The notes below the pieces were generated by a model, which saw only the letters and a list, made by a program, of their open reading frames with translations, made no database searches and was not told where the DNA came from. Made by a program: the position numbers and the translations under genes. Source: JBJXFE01 sp046153875 (GTDB lineage: Bacteria > Planctomycetota > Phycisphaerae > Phycisphaerales > UBA1924). Taken from it: DNA of 62,432 nt. The stretch spans positions 1-62,432 of the forward strand of contig JBJXFE010000030.1 in the NCBI GenBank assembly GCA_046153875.1, given 5' to 3'. Shown here in pieces: positions 31,447 to 41,213 of the stretch. Position 1 is the first letter of the stretch; the number at the start of each line of letters is the position of its first letter.

Positions 31447-32729
31447 GCCCGCGCCTCCGCGGACGCCGTCGAACGCGGCTCACCGGCCGCGACAACGCCC
31501 GGCAGGAACTGGCCGAACAGCCCGGTCATCGCCGCACCCACATCGCGGATGTTGTGCATCCGCCGGACGGCCTCGCGTCCCGCACGGCCCATCTCCGCGA
31601 GCCGGTCGCGCCGCGAGGCGAGCCCCGCGAGCCCCTCCGCCAGAGCGGCCGCCGAACCCGGCGCCACCAGGACGCCGTGGACGCCGTCTGCCACGAGGTC
31701 CGGGACCCCACCCACGCGCGTGGACGCAACGGCGAGACCGCAGGCCATCCCTTCCATCAGAACTACGGGGGTGCTCTCCATGAAACTCGACACGACGATG
31801 ACTTCCGCGGACCGGTAGTAGTCGGCGATCGCCTCCGCGGCGACGGCGCCGTGGAACGTGACGCGGCCGGCGATCCCGAGGTCGCGGGCGCGGTGCTCCA
31901 GCTCGCCCCGCAGCGGCCCGTCGCCGACGAGGCCCAACGTCCAGTCCACCCCGCGCCGCGAGAGTTCGGCGCACGCGTCGAGCAGCACCGCGTACCCTTT
32001 AATTGGCGCAAACCGCCCGACGCCCAGCAGGCGGATCGGACCGACCGGGGCTCCCTCGCGCGGCGCGAACGCGTCCGGATCAATCCCGCACGGCACGACG
32101 TGGAACCGGGGCCACGCCTCGGGCCGCGTCCACGCCATGACCTGGGCGCGGCAGAAGTTCGAGATGCAGCGGACGAACACGGCCCGCTCGGCCTTCGGGG
32201 CCAGCGACCAGGTGTCCACGTGGAAGAACTCGGCCGAGCCGTGGATCGTCAGGCTGTACGACAGCCGCGGGTCGTACGCGCACGCAAGGAGCGCCGCTGC
32301 GGCCCCGTTGTTCGCCATGTGGACGTGGACATGGGTCAGGCTCGCACGCCGCAGCTCCGCGGCCAGGCGGAGCCCCTCGGCGGCGTACGCCAGGTGGCGC
32401 ACTCGGCTGCGCAGGCCCGGCGGCGCCAGGCGCTGCGACTCGCGGATCACGCGCAACACACCGATCGGCGAACGCACCAGCGCCGCGAGAACGTCCCTCG
32501 CGATCGGGCCGACGCCGGAGAGGATGACCGTGGTCTCGCCGGCGGCCTCGGCGTGCGCCCCGCCCAGCCGCCCCGCGTGATCCGCCGCGCGGATCGTGAA
32601 CGTCCTGACCCGGACGCCCGCCGCGCGCAGCGCCCGGACCTCCCGCTCGATGAACGTGTGCGAGAGGCTCGGATACTGGCTGTTCAGGTAGGCCACGGCG
32701 GGCACACCCGCCGCTGCGGCCGGATTCAT
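31443..32729 (-). CDS. Family 4 glycosyltransferase
   Basis: 428 residues from the ATG at 32729 that overlaps the deacetylase stop; the longer open frame is an artefact. Two Rossmann domains of GT-B type. The C-terminal half has the classic elements: 'PIRLLGVGRFAPIKGYAVLLDA', 'LVGDGPLRGELEHRARDLGI', 'VIVVSSFMESTPVVLMEGMACGLAV' with the E-x7-E motif. The N-terminal 'YLNSQYPSLSHTFIEREV' resembles colanic-acid-type transferases (WcaL/AmsK). It adds a sugar with retention to the lipid-linked EPS unit. Confidence 0.88.
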   Translation of the reverse strand: MNPAAAAGVPAVAYLNSQYPSLSHTFIEREVRALRAAGVRVRTFTIRAADHAGRLGGAHAEAAGETTVILSGVGPIARDVLAALVRSPIGVLRVIRESQRLAPPGLRSRVRHLAYAAEGLRLAAELRRASLTHVHVHMANNGAAAALLACAYDPRLSYSLTIHGSAEFFHVDTWSLAPKAERAVFVRCISNFCRAQVMAWTRPEAWPRFHVVPCGIDPDAFAPREGAPVGPIRLLGVGRFAPIKGYAVLLDACAELSRRGVDWTLGLVGDGPLRGELEHRARDLGIAGRVTFHGAVAAEAIADYYRSAEVIVVSSFMESTPVVLMEGMACGLAVASTRVGGVPDLVADGVHGVLVAPGSAAALAEGLAGLASRRDRLAEMGRAGREAVRRMHNIRDVGAAMTGLFGQFLPGVVAAGEPRSTASAEARA

Positions 32730-33775
32730 CGGAGCGCTCCGTGGAACAGCGTGATCTCCGCGCGCAGCGCCCGCGCGCTGTGCCGACCCCGCTGGTCGGT
32801 CACGCGCGCCGGGTTCATGTCGATCCGGCGCAACCGCAGAACGTCCGCATCGGCCCCGTTCCGTCCCGCCGCCGTCACACACGCGTAGGTATACCCCGCG
32901 CGCCGCACCGCCTCGACCACACGGTCGTCGCAGTCCCCGTTGGGGAAGCAGAAGCCCGCGACGTCCGTCCCCGTCCACGAAGCCAGCTCCGCCCGTGAAC
33001 GGGACAGCTCATCGTTGATCACCGCATCGCTCTCCATCGTCAGGATCGGGTGCGTGACCGTGTGCGACCCGATCTCGTGCCCGGCCGACGTGAGCAAACG
33101 CACTTCGGCCGGTGTCATCATGCGATCGGTGTCGGGCGGCGCGCCGTCGATCCGCAGCACGCCGAGCGTCGCGTTCCGCTGCTCCGCCGGGACCGACTTC
33201 AGGAGGCGCATCCAGGCGTCCAACGTCGGCGACGAGCCGAGATCACGCCGCCCCAGCACGCGCTCGGCGGCACCGGTGAGCTCTCCCGGCCCCGACTCCC
33301 ACGCGCGAGCCGCGGCGTCGAACCACAGCCTCCCACCGTCGCGCACCGGCGCGGTCGCGATGAAGAACGTCGCGCGCACACCGAGTTCGTCCAGCACCGG
33401 AGCGGCGAAACGCTGGTTGTCCGCGAACCCGTCGTCGAACGTGATGCAGACACGCGGGCGAGCTTCGGAGCCCCACGACCCGCGTGCCGCCAGCGCCCCC
33501 CTCAGTGTCGACAACACCGTCCGCCCCGCCAGCCATTGCACCTGCTCCCGGAACACCGATTCCGGTGTCACGAGCGATGCGAGCGGGTAGCTGCGTGCCG
33601 ACCCGTCGGGGAGCACACGGTGGTAGGTCAGAATCGTCAGACCGCCACGCATCCGCCGCTCGAGGCGCGACAGAATCCCCACCGCGTCGGCCACGGCGTC
33701 CACGAGGGGGCGGACTCGGCGTGCGAACGTCATCGGGTTGCGGGCGGGCCGGGCGGCGTGACGCGGGACCGTCAT
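32726..33775 (-). CDS. Polysaccharide deacetylase (NodB domain)
   Basis: 349 residues from the ATG at 33775 overlapping the previous stop. NodB motif 1 is 'ITFDDGFADN' (catalytic Asp-Asp), motif 2 is 'HEIGSHTVTHPIL' (metal-binding His pair), and later 'GFCFPNGDCDD' matches motif 3. Such enzymes remove N- or O-acetyl groups from polysaccharides. There is no signal peptide, although the N-terminus is basic with a short hydrophobic stretch; many EPS-cluster homologues share this layout (XrtA-type DUF3473 lacking). It may modify lipid-linked sugars in the cytoplasm or be exported by an unrecognised route. Confidence 0.87.
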   Translation of the reverse strand: MTVPRHAARPARNPMTFARRVRPLVDAVADAVGILSRLERRMRGGLTILTYHRVLPDGSARSYPLASLVTPESVFREQVQWLAGRTVLSTLRGALAARGSWGSEARPRVCITFDDGFADNQRFAAPVLDELGVRATFFIATAPVRDGGRLWFDAAARAWESGPGELTGAAERVLGRRDLGSSPTLDAWMRLLKSVPAEQRNATLGVLRIDGAPPDTDRMMTPAEVRLLTSAGHEIGSHTVTHPILTMESDAVINDELSRSRAELASWTGTDVAGFCFPNGDCDDRVVEAVRRAGYTYACVTAAGRNGADADVLRLRRIDMNPARVTDQRGRHSARALRAEITLFHGALR

Positions 33776-35493
33776 TGCGCCCGGCGCACACGGTAAACTT
33801 TCAGTTCCGACTCGAGGAACCGCGGCTTGCCCGCCGGCACCACGCCGACGAGGTCGCAGCGCTCGCGGATGCTGGCGAAGAACTCGCGATAGACCCCCAC
33901 CGGTGATCGCAGCATGCTGTCCTCGTGCGCCACCACGAACACGTTGAAACCTGCGGCGATCCAGCGGTCCAGGTCGAACTCCTCCGGTTGCAGGGGCCAC
34001 GCGAACGGGACGATGGTGTCCACCTGCGATTCGTCGTACTCCTCGAGCCCGCCGATCGCGTAGGGGATCGGCAGCGCGTAGTACGCGCCGGCGGGCTCGG
34101 GCCCGGGCCGTTCGGCCTGCGCGGGCAGCGTGACGCTGTAGCGCTCGGCGAGCCGCACGTGCCGGGCCATCTGGTCCCGCATCGCCTCCTCGGAGACGGG
34201 CACGCCCAGCAACGCTGTCTCGTGGGCGAGGATCCGCACTTCGCCGGGAGCGCCGATCGAGCGGATCAGCGTGGCGACCTGCCCGGTCTGCGTGGGCGCG
34301 ACGGCTTCGAGCGCGAGACGTGCCGTGCCAAGCGCCCCGAGCAGGAACGCCGTCGCGAGCGCCAGCCGCCCGCCCCAGCGGGCCTCGGCGCGCGGCCGCG
34401 ACGCGAGACTGACCAGCGCCGCCCCGCCCAACGTGACGACCAGCAGCGTTGAGGGCAGGAACAGATACTCGGGGGCGCGTCGGCCGACCAGAGCCCCCAC
34501 CGCGACAAGCCCTGCGAGGCTCGCGCCCCACAGCAGCCGCGCCGCGAACCCCTTCAGCACGAACGGCATCGCCGCCCACGCCACGACCATGAGAACTCCG
34601 GGCCCGGTCCAGAACCCGACGAGCACGCCGCCTGTACCCAGCACGCTGTCGGTCGGGCTCCATTCCTTGACGGACATCAGGGCCTGGACGCGTTGGTAGC
34701 GGATGAACTCCGACAGATCCAGCACCGCCCCGACGTTCAGAACGCACCACAGCCCCAGCGACGCCACCCCGATCCCCGCCAGCCGGATCGCGGCCGTGCG
34801 GTAGCCCGCGCCCTCCCGCACCGCCCAGTGGAACCCGACGCCCAGCATCAGCGGACCCACGAACAGGATCGCCGAATGCTTGAAGCTGCCCGCCAGGCCG
34901 ATCGTCACCGCCAGCAGCGCGAGCGCCCCGAGCGTGGGCGCTCGATCGGTGCAGCGCAGCGCGGCCCACGCCACGGCGAGCACCGCCGTCGCCAGATCGG
35001 CGTCGGCTTTGCTGAAGTGCGAGTACTGCACGTGGACCGGCACGACCGCGACAAGCAGCCCGATGACCACGCAACCCCAGCGGCGCACTCCCAGCTGCGC
35101 CACGACGAGCGCCGCGATCGGCGCTGCCAGCGCCCCCACAAGGACCGTCACGGCCCGCGCCGCGAAGAGGAACGGCCGCTGATCGACGAAATACAGCTCG
35201 CGGAACTCCGCGGCGCTCCACCAGAATCCCAGCAGGCGACCGGCGGCGTACAGCCCCGCGAACGCCGCGGCGCAGAGGTAGTTCAGGAAAGGCGGGTAGT
35301 AGTGGAAGTCCGGTATCAGCTGGCCCGTGAGCACCTTCGCCGACATCCCGATGTTCTCATCGGGGTGGACTCCCCCCCACAGAATCCCCGTGACCCGCGG
35401 CGCCAGCGCCGCCAGCAGGAGCAGCGCGAGCAGCCGGACGCCGAGCCGCACCGGGTCTGCCGACCGATCGCCCGCGCCGATGGAAGGCGGCAT
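33772..35493 (-). CDS. GT-C family membrane glycosyltransferase (PMT/ArnT-like)
   Basis: 573 residues with about ten membrane helices, starting at the ATG at 35493 just after the methyltransferase stop. The first periplasmic loop contains 'WGGVHPDENIGMSAK' with an Asp-Glu pair, typical of GT39/ArnT-like enzymes that use polyprenyl-phosphate sugars as donors. The C-terminal 150 residues form a periplasmic domain. It probably adds a side-chain sugar to the polymer or a protein outside the membrane. The stop overlaps the deacetylase start (ATGA). Confidence 0.8.
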   Translation of the reverse strand: MPPSIGAGDRSADPVRLGVRLLALLLLAALAPRVTGILWGGVHPDENIGMSAKVLTGQLIPDFHYYPPFLNYLCAAAFAGLYAAGRLLGFWWSAAEFRELYFVDQRPFLFAARAVTVLVGALAAPIAALVVAQLGVRRWGCVVIGLLVAVVPVHVQYSHFSKADADLATAVLAVAWAALRCTDRAPTLGALALLAVTIGLAGSFKHSAILFVGPLMLGVGFHWAVREGAGYRTAAIRLAGIGVASLGLWCVLNVGAVLDLSEFIRYQRVQALMSVKEWSPTDSVLGTGGVLVGFWTGPGVLMVVAWAAMPFVLKGFAARLLWGASLAGLVAVGALVGRRAPEYLFLPSTLLVVTLGGAALVSLASRPRAEARWGGRLALATAFLLGALGTARLALEAVAPTQTGQVATLIRSIGAPGEVRILAHETALLGVPVSEEAMRDQMARHVRLAERYSVTLPAQAERPGPEPAGAYYALPIPYAIGGLEEYDESQVDTIVPFAWPLQPEEFDLDRWIAAGFNVFVVAHEDSMLRSPVGVYREFFASIRERCDLVGVVPAGKPRFLESELKVYRVRRAQ

Positions 35494-35495
35494 GC

Positions 35496-36284
35496 TCACG
35501 CGGGTTTCCTGAAGACCAGCAGGTTGGTGCACGCCGGGCGCGCGGGCAGACCCACCCTCGCGTACAGCGTGTTGACGGCGCGCAGGAGCCGGCGCAGCGG
35601 CCCCTTCACGCGGCGCTGCAGCTCCGTGAAATCCGTCGCGGAGCGGTGCACCCGTGCAGCGCCGAGCGATTCCACCGTGCGGACCACTTCCGGCACGTCC
35701 AGCCGCCAGTTCCAGAGCCGCCCCCCCGACATCGGGTCCCACCCCCCGAGCCCGAACCGCTGCCGCTCATGCCCCGTTTTCGGCTTGCGAAGCAGAAACC
35801 GGCCCAGGCCCTCGATCTTGTGATCCAGCGCATGCCGATTCGTGACTTCCAGTGCCAGCCGCCCGCCCGGCTTGAGCACGCGCAGCAGCTCGCGCAACGC
35901 CGGCTCCAGGTCCGGGATGTGCGTCACCACGCCCCACGAAAACACCGCGTCGAATGATGCATCGGCGAACGGCAGCGTCGTCACGTCCGAGCGCTGGAAC
36001 CGGATGCGGTCCCCGACGCCCGCCTGCCGCGCGAAACCCGCGGCGCGTTCGAGCGCCACGCCCGACACGTCCACCGCCTCCACGCGGTACCCCGCCCGCG
36101 CGGCCCGGATGCTGTGGACCCCCGTCCCGCACCCCGCATCGAGCACCAGCCCGACGGGCGGCGGTTCCAGCAGCGCCAGCATCCGGCCGAGCACGCGGTC
36201 GTAGTGGCCCAGAGCCTGCGGCTCGTAGTAGTCCTGCGCCCAGGCGTCGAAGGTCTGGATGTTGTCGAGCGCGTTCGCCGTCAT
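35496..36284 (-). CDS. Class I SAM-dependent methyltransferase
   Basis: 262 residues from the ATG at 36284 overlapping the GT2 stop. SAM motif I is 'VLDAGCGTGVHSIRAA', motif II 'VEAVDVSGVALERA', motif III 'FDAVFSWGVVTHI' and post-motif 'LLRVLKPGGRLALEV'. This is the UbiE/small-molecule type fold. In this setting it probably methylates a sugar hydroxyl of the EPS repeat unit or caps the chain. No membrane segment. Confidence 0.85.
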   Translation of the reverse strand: MTANALDNIQTFDAWAQDYYEPQALGHYDRVLGRMLALLEPPPVGLVLDAGCGTGVHSIRAARAGYRVEAVDVSGVALERAAGFARQAGVGDRIRFQRSDVTTLPFADASFDAVFSWGVVTHIPDLEPALRELLRVLKPGGRLALEVTNRHALDHKIEGLGRFLLRKPKTGHERQRFGLGGWDPMSGGRLWNWRLDVPEVVRTVESLGAARVHRSATDFTELQRRVKGPLRRLLRAVNTLYARVGLPARPACTNLLVFRKPA

Positions 36285-37372
36285 CGGGGTGATGATCCTT
36301 GCTGCGCCCCACCCGGGACGCTCAACACCGGCGCGGGCGACTTGTATTCGATGATACCGGTCCCACGTCCGAACAGGGCGGCCACGGCGTACTTCAGCAC
36401 ACCGATGAGCCCCGCGAGTTTGCACAGCAGATTGAGGGCCGCGTACGTCAGCGCCAGCGCCGGGCTCCGCCCGCGCCGCCGGCACCACCACGCCGTGACC
36501 AGGAAGTACCGCGCGTAGAGCAGGGCCGGGATCAGGACCAGGGGCCACCACAGGAGGCCCGCGGCCACCGCCGCGATCGGCAGCACGCCCGCGTAGAACA
36601 CACACCCCGCAGCCAGTCGCAGGAACCCGCGTCCCGCACCGCGTCGGTGCCGCCACCCCACTTCCGCGAACGCGTATCCCGAGCGGACCGCCCGCCGCCA
36701 GTACGCCCGGAACCCGCGCATCGCCACGTCGTGCGACGCCATCTCGTCCGGCAGGCGATGCACGCCCCAGCCGGCGGCGACAAGGCGGAAGCCGAGGTCC
36801 GGATCTTCTCCTGCGATCAGTGCAGTGCCCCAGCCGCCGACCTCCCGGAGCGCGTCCGTCCTGCACAGGAAGTCCCCGCCCGGGATCGTCGACGGCCCGA
36901 TCGGCTCGTCCCAGTCGATATCCACGAGACGGCTCCAGAACGACTCGGCGCTCCGCTCCTCGCGCCGGCGACCCGTCACCGCGGCGACGCGCGGATTCTC
37001 CTCAAGGAACCGGCGTGCCGCCGCAAGCCACTCGCGATGCACGAGGCAGTCGCCGTCGATGAACTGGACGAGCGTCGCGCCCGGATGAAGGCGGAGCAAC
37101 TCGTCCACGCCCGCCTGCCGACCCCGAGCGGCCGTGTGCGGGCCGGACGTGAGCTCGACCACGTGAGCGCCGATCGCGCGGGCACGGGCCGGGCTTCCGT
37201 CGCGCGAGCCCGAGTCGGCGTACACCACGGTACGCCCAGGCGCAACGACCGCCGCCAGCGCCCGCGCCAGACGATCCCCCTCGTTGCGCCCGATGACGAC
37301 GACGCCCAGACCGCCCGCGGGGCCGCGCGGCTCCGACGAAGCGGATCGGTGAATGGCGGTGTCGTCGGGCAC
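36281..37372 (-). CDS. Family 2 glycosyltransferase with C-terminal membrane helices
   Basis: 363 residues, GTG start 15 bp after the preceding stop. N-terminal GT-A domain: 'VVVIGRNEGDRLARAL', 'VVYADSGSRDGSPARA', 'VQFIDGDCLVHREWL' (DxD-like), then 'GEDPDLGFRL' in the acceptor region. Two or three membrane helices follow at about 245-330. This layout matches inner membrane GT2 enzymes in EPS loci. The donor is not predictable. The stop overlaps the methyltransferase start (ATGA). Confidence 0.85.
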   Translation of the reverse strand: MPDDTAIHRSASSEPRGPAGGLGVVVIGRNEGDRLARALAAVVAPGRTVVYADSGSRDGSPARARAIGAHVVELTSGPHTAARGRQAGVDELLRLHPGATLVQFIDGDCLVHREWLAAARRFLEENPRVAAVTGRRREERSAESFWSRLVDIDWDEPIGPSTIPGGDFLCRTDALREVGGWGTALIAGEDPDLGFRLVAAGWGVHRLPDEMASHDVAMRGFRAYWRRAVRSGYAFAEVGWRHRRGAGRGFLRLAAGCVFYAGVLPIAAVAAGLLWWPLVLIPALLYARYFLVTAWWCRRRGRSPALALTYAALNLLCKLAGLIGVLKYAVAALFGRGTGIIEYKSPAPVLSVPGGAQQGSSPR

Positions 37373-37387
37373 GCGTGCGATCCGAAC

Positions 37388-38314
37388 CTAAGCCGGGAAG
37401 ACCGGCATCCTCAGGATCGGGCAACGGAACCGCAACCCGAAGTTCTCCGTCGGCTGCCCGAACAGTTTTTTCTTCACCACGCGCGCCCCGAAGAACGCCA
37501 GCTCGCCCAGCTCCGCGCACGTCGCGGCCAGCCGCCCGTGGTGCTTGGTCAGGTAGTAATGACGGCTCCGGAAGAAATGCTCGGCGATCGCGCCGTTGTA
37601 GAGCGCCCGGCCGGTGCCGCGGGCACTCGCGTGGACGACATGCCGTGTGACGGCCTCGCCACACGCCCAGAGTTCATGCCCCAGGTCCCCCACGCGCTTG
37701 CACAGGTCCGTCTCGTCGAAGTACAGAAAGATCCGGGGATCGAACCCTCCGATCGGCTTGAGAAGCTCGGTCCGCCCCATCAGCACGGCGCCACCGAGCC
37801 AGTCGGTGCGGAAGGGTGCCTCCCCCGGCTCGATGTGATGGCTGGGCTTGTCCCGCGTCGGAATCCCCGCAGAGTCCGCGATGACGTTCCACGGCGTCGG
37901 CAGCCTCCCGCAGTGCTGGAGGATCCCGTTGTCCCCGATGATCGCGGGGCCCACCAGCGCTGCCTTCGGGTTCTCGTCGAGCAGCCGGACCATCCGCTGC
38001 ATCGCGGTGAGGTCCACGACCGCGTCCGGGTTCTGGAAGAGCACGTAACGGGTAGCGGCGCGCTCCAGCCCGAGGTTGCACCCGCGCCCGTACCCGATGT
38101 TGCCCGGGCTCTCCACCAGGGTCACCCACGGATACTCCGCCCGAACGAACTCCCGCGTGCCGTCGCGGCTGATGTTGTCCACGACGATGCACTCGGCGAG
38201 CCCGGCGTCGCGGATCGGCCGGGCCGCATCCAGCGTGGGGCCGATCGTGTCGCGCGAGTTGTACGTGACGATCACCGTGGTGACGGCCGGCGCGGATGTG
38301 GTTGGAGCGTTCAT
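37388..38314 (-). CDS. Family 2 glycosyltransferase, rhamnosyltransferase-like
   Basis: 308 residues from the ATG at 38314 overlapping the polymerase/ligase stop. 'TTVIVTYNSRDTIGPTL', 'IVVDNISRDGTREFV', 'NIGYGRGCNLGL' and 'VLFQNPDAVVDLTAM' followed by 'WLGGAVLMGRTELLKPIGGFDPRIFLYFDETDLC' are the pattern of WbbL-like dTDP-rhamnosyltransferases. The dTDP-rhamnose genes at 50.7-55.4 kb would supply the donor. This specificity is by resemblance only. Confidence 0.85.
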   Translation of the reverse strand: MNAPTTSAPAVTTVIVTYNSRDTIGPTLDAARPIRDAGLAECIVVDNISRDGTREFVRAEYPWVTLVESPGNIGYGRGCNLGLERAATRYVLFQNPDAVVDLTAMQRMVRLLDENPKAALVGPAIIGDNGILQHCGRLPTPWNVIADSAGIPTRDKPSHHIEPGEAPFRTDWLGGAVLMGRTELLKPIGGFDPRIFLYFDETDLCKRVGDLGHELWACGEAVTRHVVHASARGTGRALYNGAIAEHFFRSRHYYLTKHHGRLAATCAELGELAFFGARVVKKKLFGQPTENFGLRFRCPILRMPVFPA

Positions 38315-39681
38315 GGCTGGTCGAGGGAGGGAACGCGAACACCCGCCGCCGCGGGCCGAGGGACCGGCGCCCGAAGGGGCCCGGACGTCAGGCGGGGCAG
38401 CGCGGCAAGCGCCCCCGTCACGAAAACGTACATCGGGCTCACCGGTGCGTTGAGCAGGCTGTCGATCGCGTACAACGACACGATCACACCCAACCCCACC
38501 GCCGCGGCGACCGTCGGGTCGCCCCACCGCGCAGCCGGGGCCGCCCGCAGCGCCCGGGCGGCCGGAACCAACGTCGCCCCGTAGAGCGAGACCAGCCCCA
38601 CGAACCCGTAGAGACCGAGCTCGAGGATCCAAAGGCCGTCGGTGATGGCCAGGTCGTTCCCCTCAGCGTCGGTCACGCGATTGCGCCGGAAGCCGTCCCA
38701 CCCCAGAAGCGGCCGCTCCATCGCGCGCCCGATCAGCAGAGCCTCCGCGTCGAAGCGCGTCTTGAGCGAGTTGGCCCGGTCCTCCGAGAGCTCGCGCGCC
38801 AGCGAGATGGCCGATTCCCCGCTCCACGAACCGGTGAGCCGGACAGCCATGTAGGCGGGCACCAGCAGGATCAGGCCCCAGACCATCGCGCGGGCCCCCA
38901 GCCACCGCCCGCCGAAGAGGGCCGCGCCACCAACCACGGCCAGCCCGATCGCCCCGACGGACTTGCACAGCAGCGCCATCACGACCAGGCCCGGAGCGCC
39001 GAGGGACATCGGCAGATGCCCGACGCGCCGCAGCGCTCCTGTTCGCCACAGCCAGACAGCCGAGAGCGCCGCCATGGACATCAGGAAGCCGACTTCCAGG
39101 CCGTGGCGCATGAAGACCGTGGGACGCCACCCGCCGAACCGCATCGTCTGGTCGAAGGAGTGAAGGTGCTGCCCGTACAACCAACGGTGCAACTGCGGGC
39201 TCAGCATCAGTTCAATGAAACAGAGCGGCGTGTAGACCAGCCCCGCGACGACAAACGCCCCGGCCAGCTCGCGCAGCTCCCGCGCGCCCGTCACATACAC
39301 CCGCCCGGCGAGGTACGGGATGCCCCACGCGATCGCGTGATCCAGGCTCAGTCCCACCCCGTTCTTCAGGCCGAGATCGTTCGACAGCGACGTGGCCACC
39401 GGCACGGTGCACCAGACCACCATCAGGCCGTCCGAGAGGCACCCGCGAAGCCGAAGCACCCGCCCGAAGTCGAAGAACAGCATGGTCAGGGTCAGCCCGG
39501 CCGCCACCGCTGTGTGCTTCACGTAGTCCGGGAACCCCGGCACGTCGATCGCGGCGCCCGGCAGGAAGAGCCACCCCGCCAACACCACCGCGAGCGCCGC
39601 TCGCGTCGGGGGCATGACGATCCGCAGCACCAGGGCCAGCAGCGGAAACCCGATCAGCGTGATGGGGATCAGCGGGGACAT
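38311..39681 (-). CDS. O-antigen ligase/polymerase-like membrane protein (Wzy-like)
   Basis: 456 residues with about ten to twelve hydrophobic helices. A long extracytoplasmic loop in the C-terminal half holds 'RFDAEALLIGRAMERPLLGWDGFRRN', recalling the Wzy_C/O-antigen-ligase signature (arginine and 'PLxGxG' motif). With the flippase and Wzc-like protein it completes a Wzx/Wzy-type pathway, so polymerase is the most likely role; a WaaL-type ligase is the alternative. Confidence 0.78.
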   Translation of the reverse strand: MSPLIPITLIGFPLLALVLRIVMPPTRAALAVVLAGWLFLPGAAIDVPGFPDYVKHTAVAAGLTLTMLFFDFGRVLRLRGCLSDGLMVVWCTVPVATSLSNDLGLKNGVGLSLDHAIAWGIPYLAGRVYVTGARELRELAGAFVVAGLVYTPLCFIELMLSPQLHRWLYGQHLHSFDQTMRFGGWRPTVFMRHGLEVGFLMSMAALSAVWLWRTGALRRVGHLPMSLGAPGLVVMALLCKSVGAIGLAVVGGAALFGGRWLGARAMVWGLILLVPAYMAVRLTGSWSGESAISLARELSEDRANSLKTRFDAEALLIGRAMERPLLGWDGFRRNRVTDAEGNDLAITDGLWILELGLYGFVGLVSLYGATLVPAARALRAAPAARWGDPTVAAAVGLGVIVSLYAIDSLLNAPVSPMYVFVTGALAALPRLTSGPLRAPVPRPAAAGVRVPSLDQP

Positions 39682-39692
39682 CGTCGCGGGCT

Positions 39693-41213
39693 TTACCCTT
39701 CCCGTCCGGCGGGCGCCCCGTCATGTTCCGCGCGAAGACGCCGCAGCTCGGGCACAGCCGCGGGCAGCCAGATCGCGGTCGCCACCACGAACACGCCCGC
39801 CGCCTGGCCCGCCGGCCCAAGCCCGTACGCCGCCGCGGCCCATGCCAACCCGTAGCCCGCCCCCGACGCCGCCACGACCACCAGCGAATGGCCAAGGTCC
39901 TGAGCCCACGCCCGCAGCCCCAGACGCCGTGCCAGCAGCGTGGACGCTGCGTACCGCACCCCTTCCGTCGCCGCGAACGCACCCACGGCGCCGGGGAATC
40001 CTCCGAGCCGGTACCCGACGGGGATCAGCACGATCATCCCCGCAAGCTTCGCGGCGTTAGCCGCCGCCGCGAACTTGCCCTTGCCCAGCGCGAAGAACGC
40101 CATCCCGTACCCGGATTCGAGCACGGTGAGCCATGCCCCCATCGCGAGCACCGAGAGCATCCACCCCGCCGGAGCAAACCCCGCCGGGTACAGGATCGCG
40201 ATGATCGTCGGTCCCCCGGCGATCATGCCCGAGAGGACCCACCCGCACGCGATCAGCAGCGGGCGACGGGAGCGCGCGAACTGGCGCGCCAGGCCCCCGT
40301 CCGGCGTGTTCATCCGGCTGAACACCGGATACAGGATGCGGATCGCCAGCGCGCCGACCGCGAACGTCGGCATGGTCGCCAGCATCACCGCCACGCTGTA
40401 CGCGGCGAGAAGGTCCAGGGGAATCAGCGCCCCGAAGATCAGCCGATCCGACTGGGCCGCGAGGAACGTCAGCATCGAACTGGCGAAGATCCACGCGCCG
40501 AAATGCAGCACCGCGGACGCGGCCTCACGATCCCACCCGAACCGGTCGCGCGGCCCGGGCAGGGCGACGTGGGACAGCACCACGCGGAGCAGCGTCCCCG
40601 CCAATCCGCCAACCACCAGCGCCCACACGCTCGGGGAGATCAGCGCCCACCCGATCATCACCAGTTGACCCGCGACGAGCGAACCCACGTCGATCGCCGC
40701 CATCGGGCCCAGCGTCATCCGCCGGTGGAGAACGTACACACGCGCCGAGAGAAGGCCCGTTGCCAACGCGGAGCACGCGCTGATCGGCACAATCCACGAC
40801 AACACTGCGTGCCCGTACGCCCACGCGAAGGGCAAAGCCGCGACGCACGCGATCAGCCACAGCAGCATCCCGCGCACGGCCGCGATCGACCACGCGGTAC
40901 GCAGATACGGCTCGGATTCTCCCTTCGGATGCTGGACGACGCTGCCGCCGCCGCCGAGGTCCGACAGCATCTCGAGCCCGATGAGGAACGCCGACACCAG
41001 CCCCATCAACCCGAAGGCGCTCTGGGGCAGGAGGTGCACCAGGATGAGGTTTCCGGCCAGGCGGATGACCTGAGTCCCCACGAATCCGACGATCGTCCAC
41101 GCCGACCCCCGGACCACCTGCTGGCGCAGCGTCCTCTCGGGCGCGCCCGCCGGCGACACCGGAATGGCGACGCCCGCCTCGCCGATCGCACCGCTCTGAG
41201 CTGTGTCGGTCAC
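39693..41213 (-). CDS. Wzx-like polysaccharide flippase
   Basis: 506 residues, GTG start overlapping the previous stop (GTGA); longer open frame upstream is a shadow. After a 35-residue cytoplasmic N-terminus there are about twelve to fourteen membrane helices of the MATE/MOP type. 'GSAWTIVGFVGTQVIRLAGNLILVHLLPQSAFGLMGLV' and 'DLGGGGSVVQHPKG' are typical of the RfbX/Wzx group. It is expected to flip the undecaprenyl-linked repeat unit to the periplasmic side before polymerisation. Confidence 0.87.
   Translation of the reverse strand: MTDTAQSGAIGEAGVAIPVSPAGAPERTLRQQVVRGSAWTIVGFVGTQVIRLAGNLILVHLLPQSAFGLMGLVSAFLIGLEMLSDLGGGGSVVQHPKGESEPYLRTAWSIAAVRGMLLWLIACVAALPFAWAYGHAVLSWIVPISACSALATGLLSARVYVLHRRMTLGPMAAIDVGSLVAGQLVMIGWALISPSVWALVVGGLAGTLLRVVLSHVALPGPRDRFGWDREAASAVLHFGAWIFASSMLTFLAAQSDRLIFGALIPLDLLAAYSVAVMLATMPTFAVGALAIRILYPVFSRMNTPDGGLARQFARSRRPLLIACGWVLSGMIAGGPTIIAILYPAGFAPAGWMLSVLAMGAWLTVLESGYGMAFFALGKGKFAAAANAAKLAGMIVLIPVGYRLGGFPGAVGAFAATEGVRYAASTLLARRLGLRAWAQDLGHSLVVVAASGAGYGLAWAAAAYGLGPAGQAAGVFVVATAIWLPAAVPELRRLRAEHDGAPAGREG

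Noticed and set aside
32726..35221. 831-residue deacetylase fusion
   Set aside because: The first 480 residues are an out-of-frame reading of the GT-C gene; the deacetylase starts at 33775 with an ATGA overlap.
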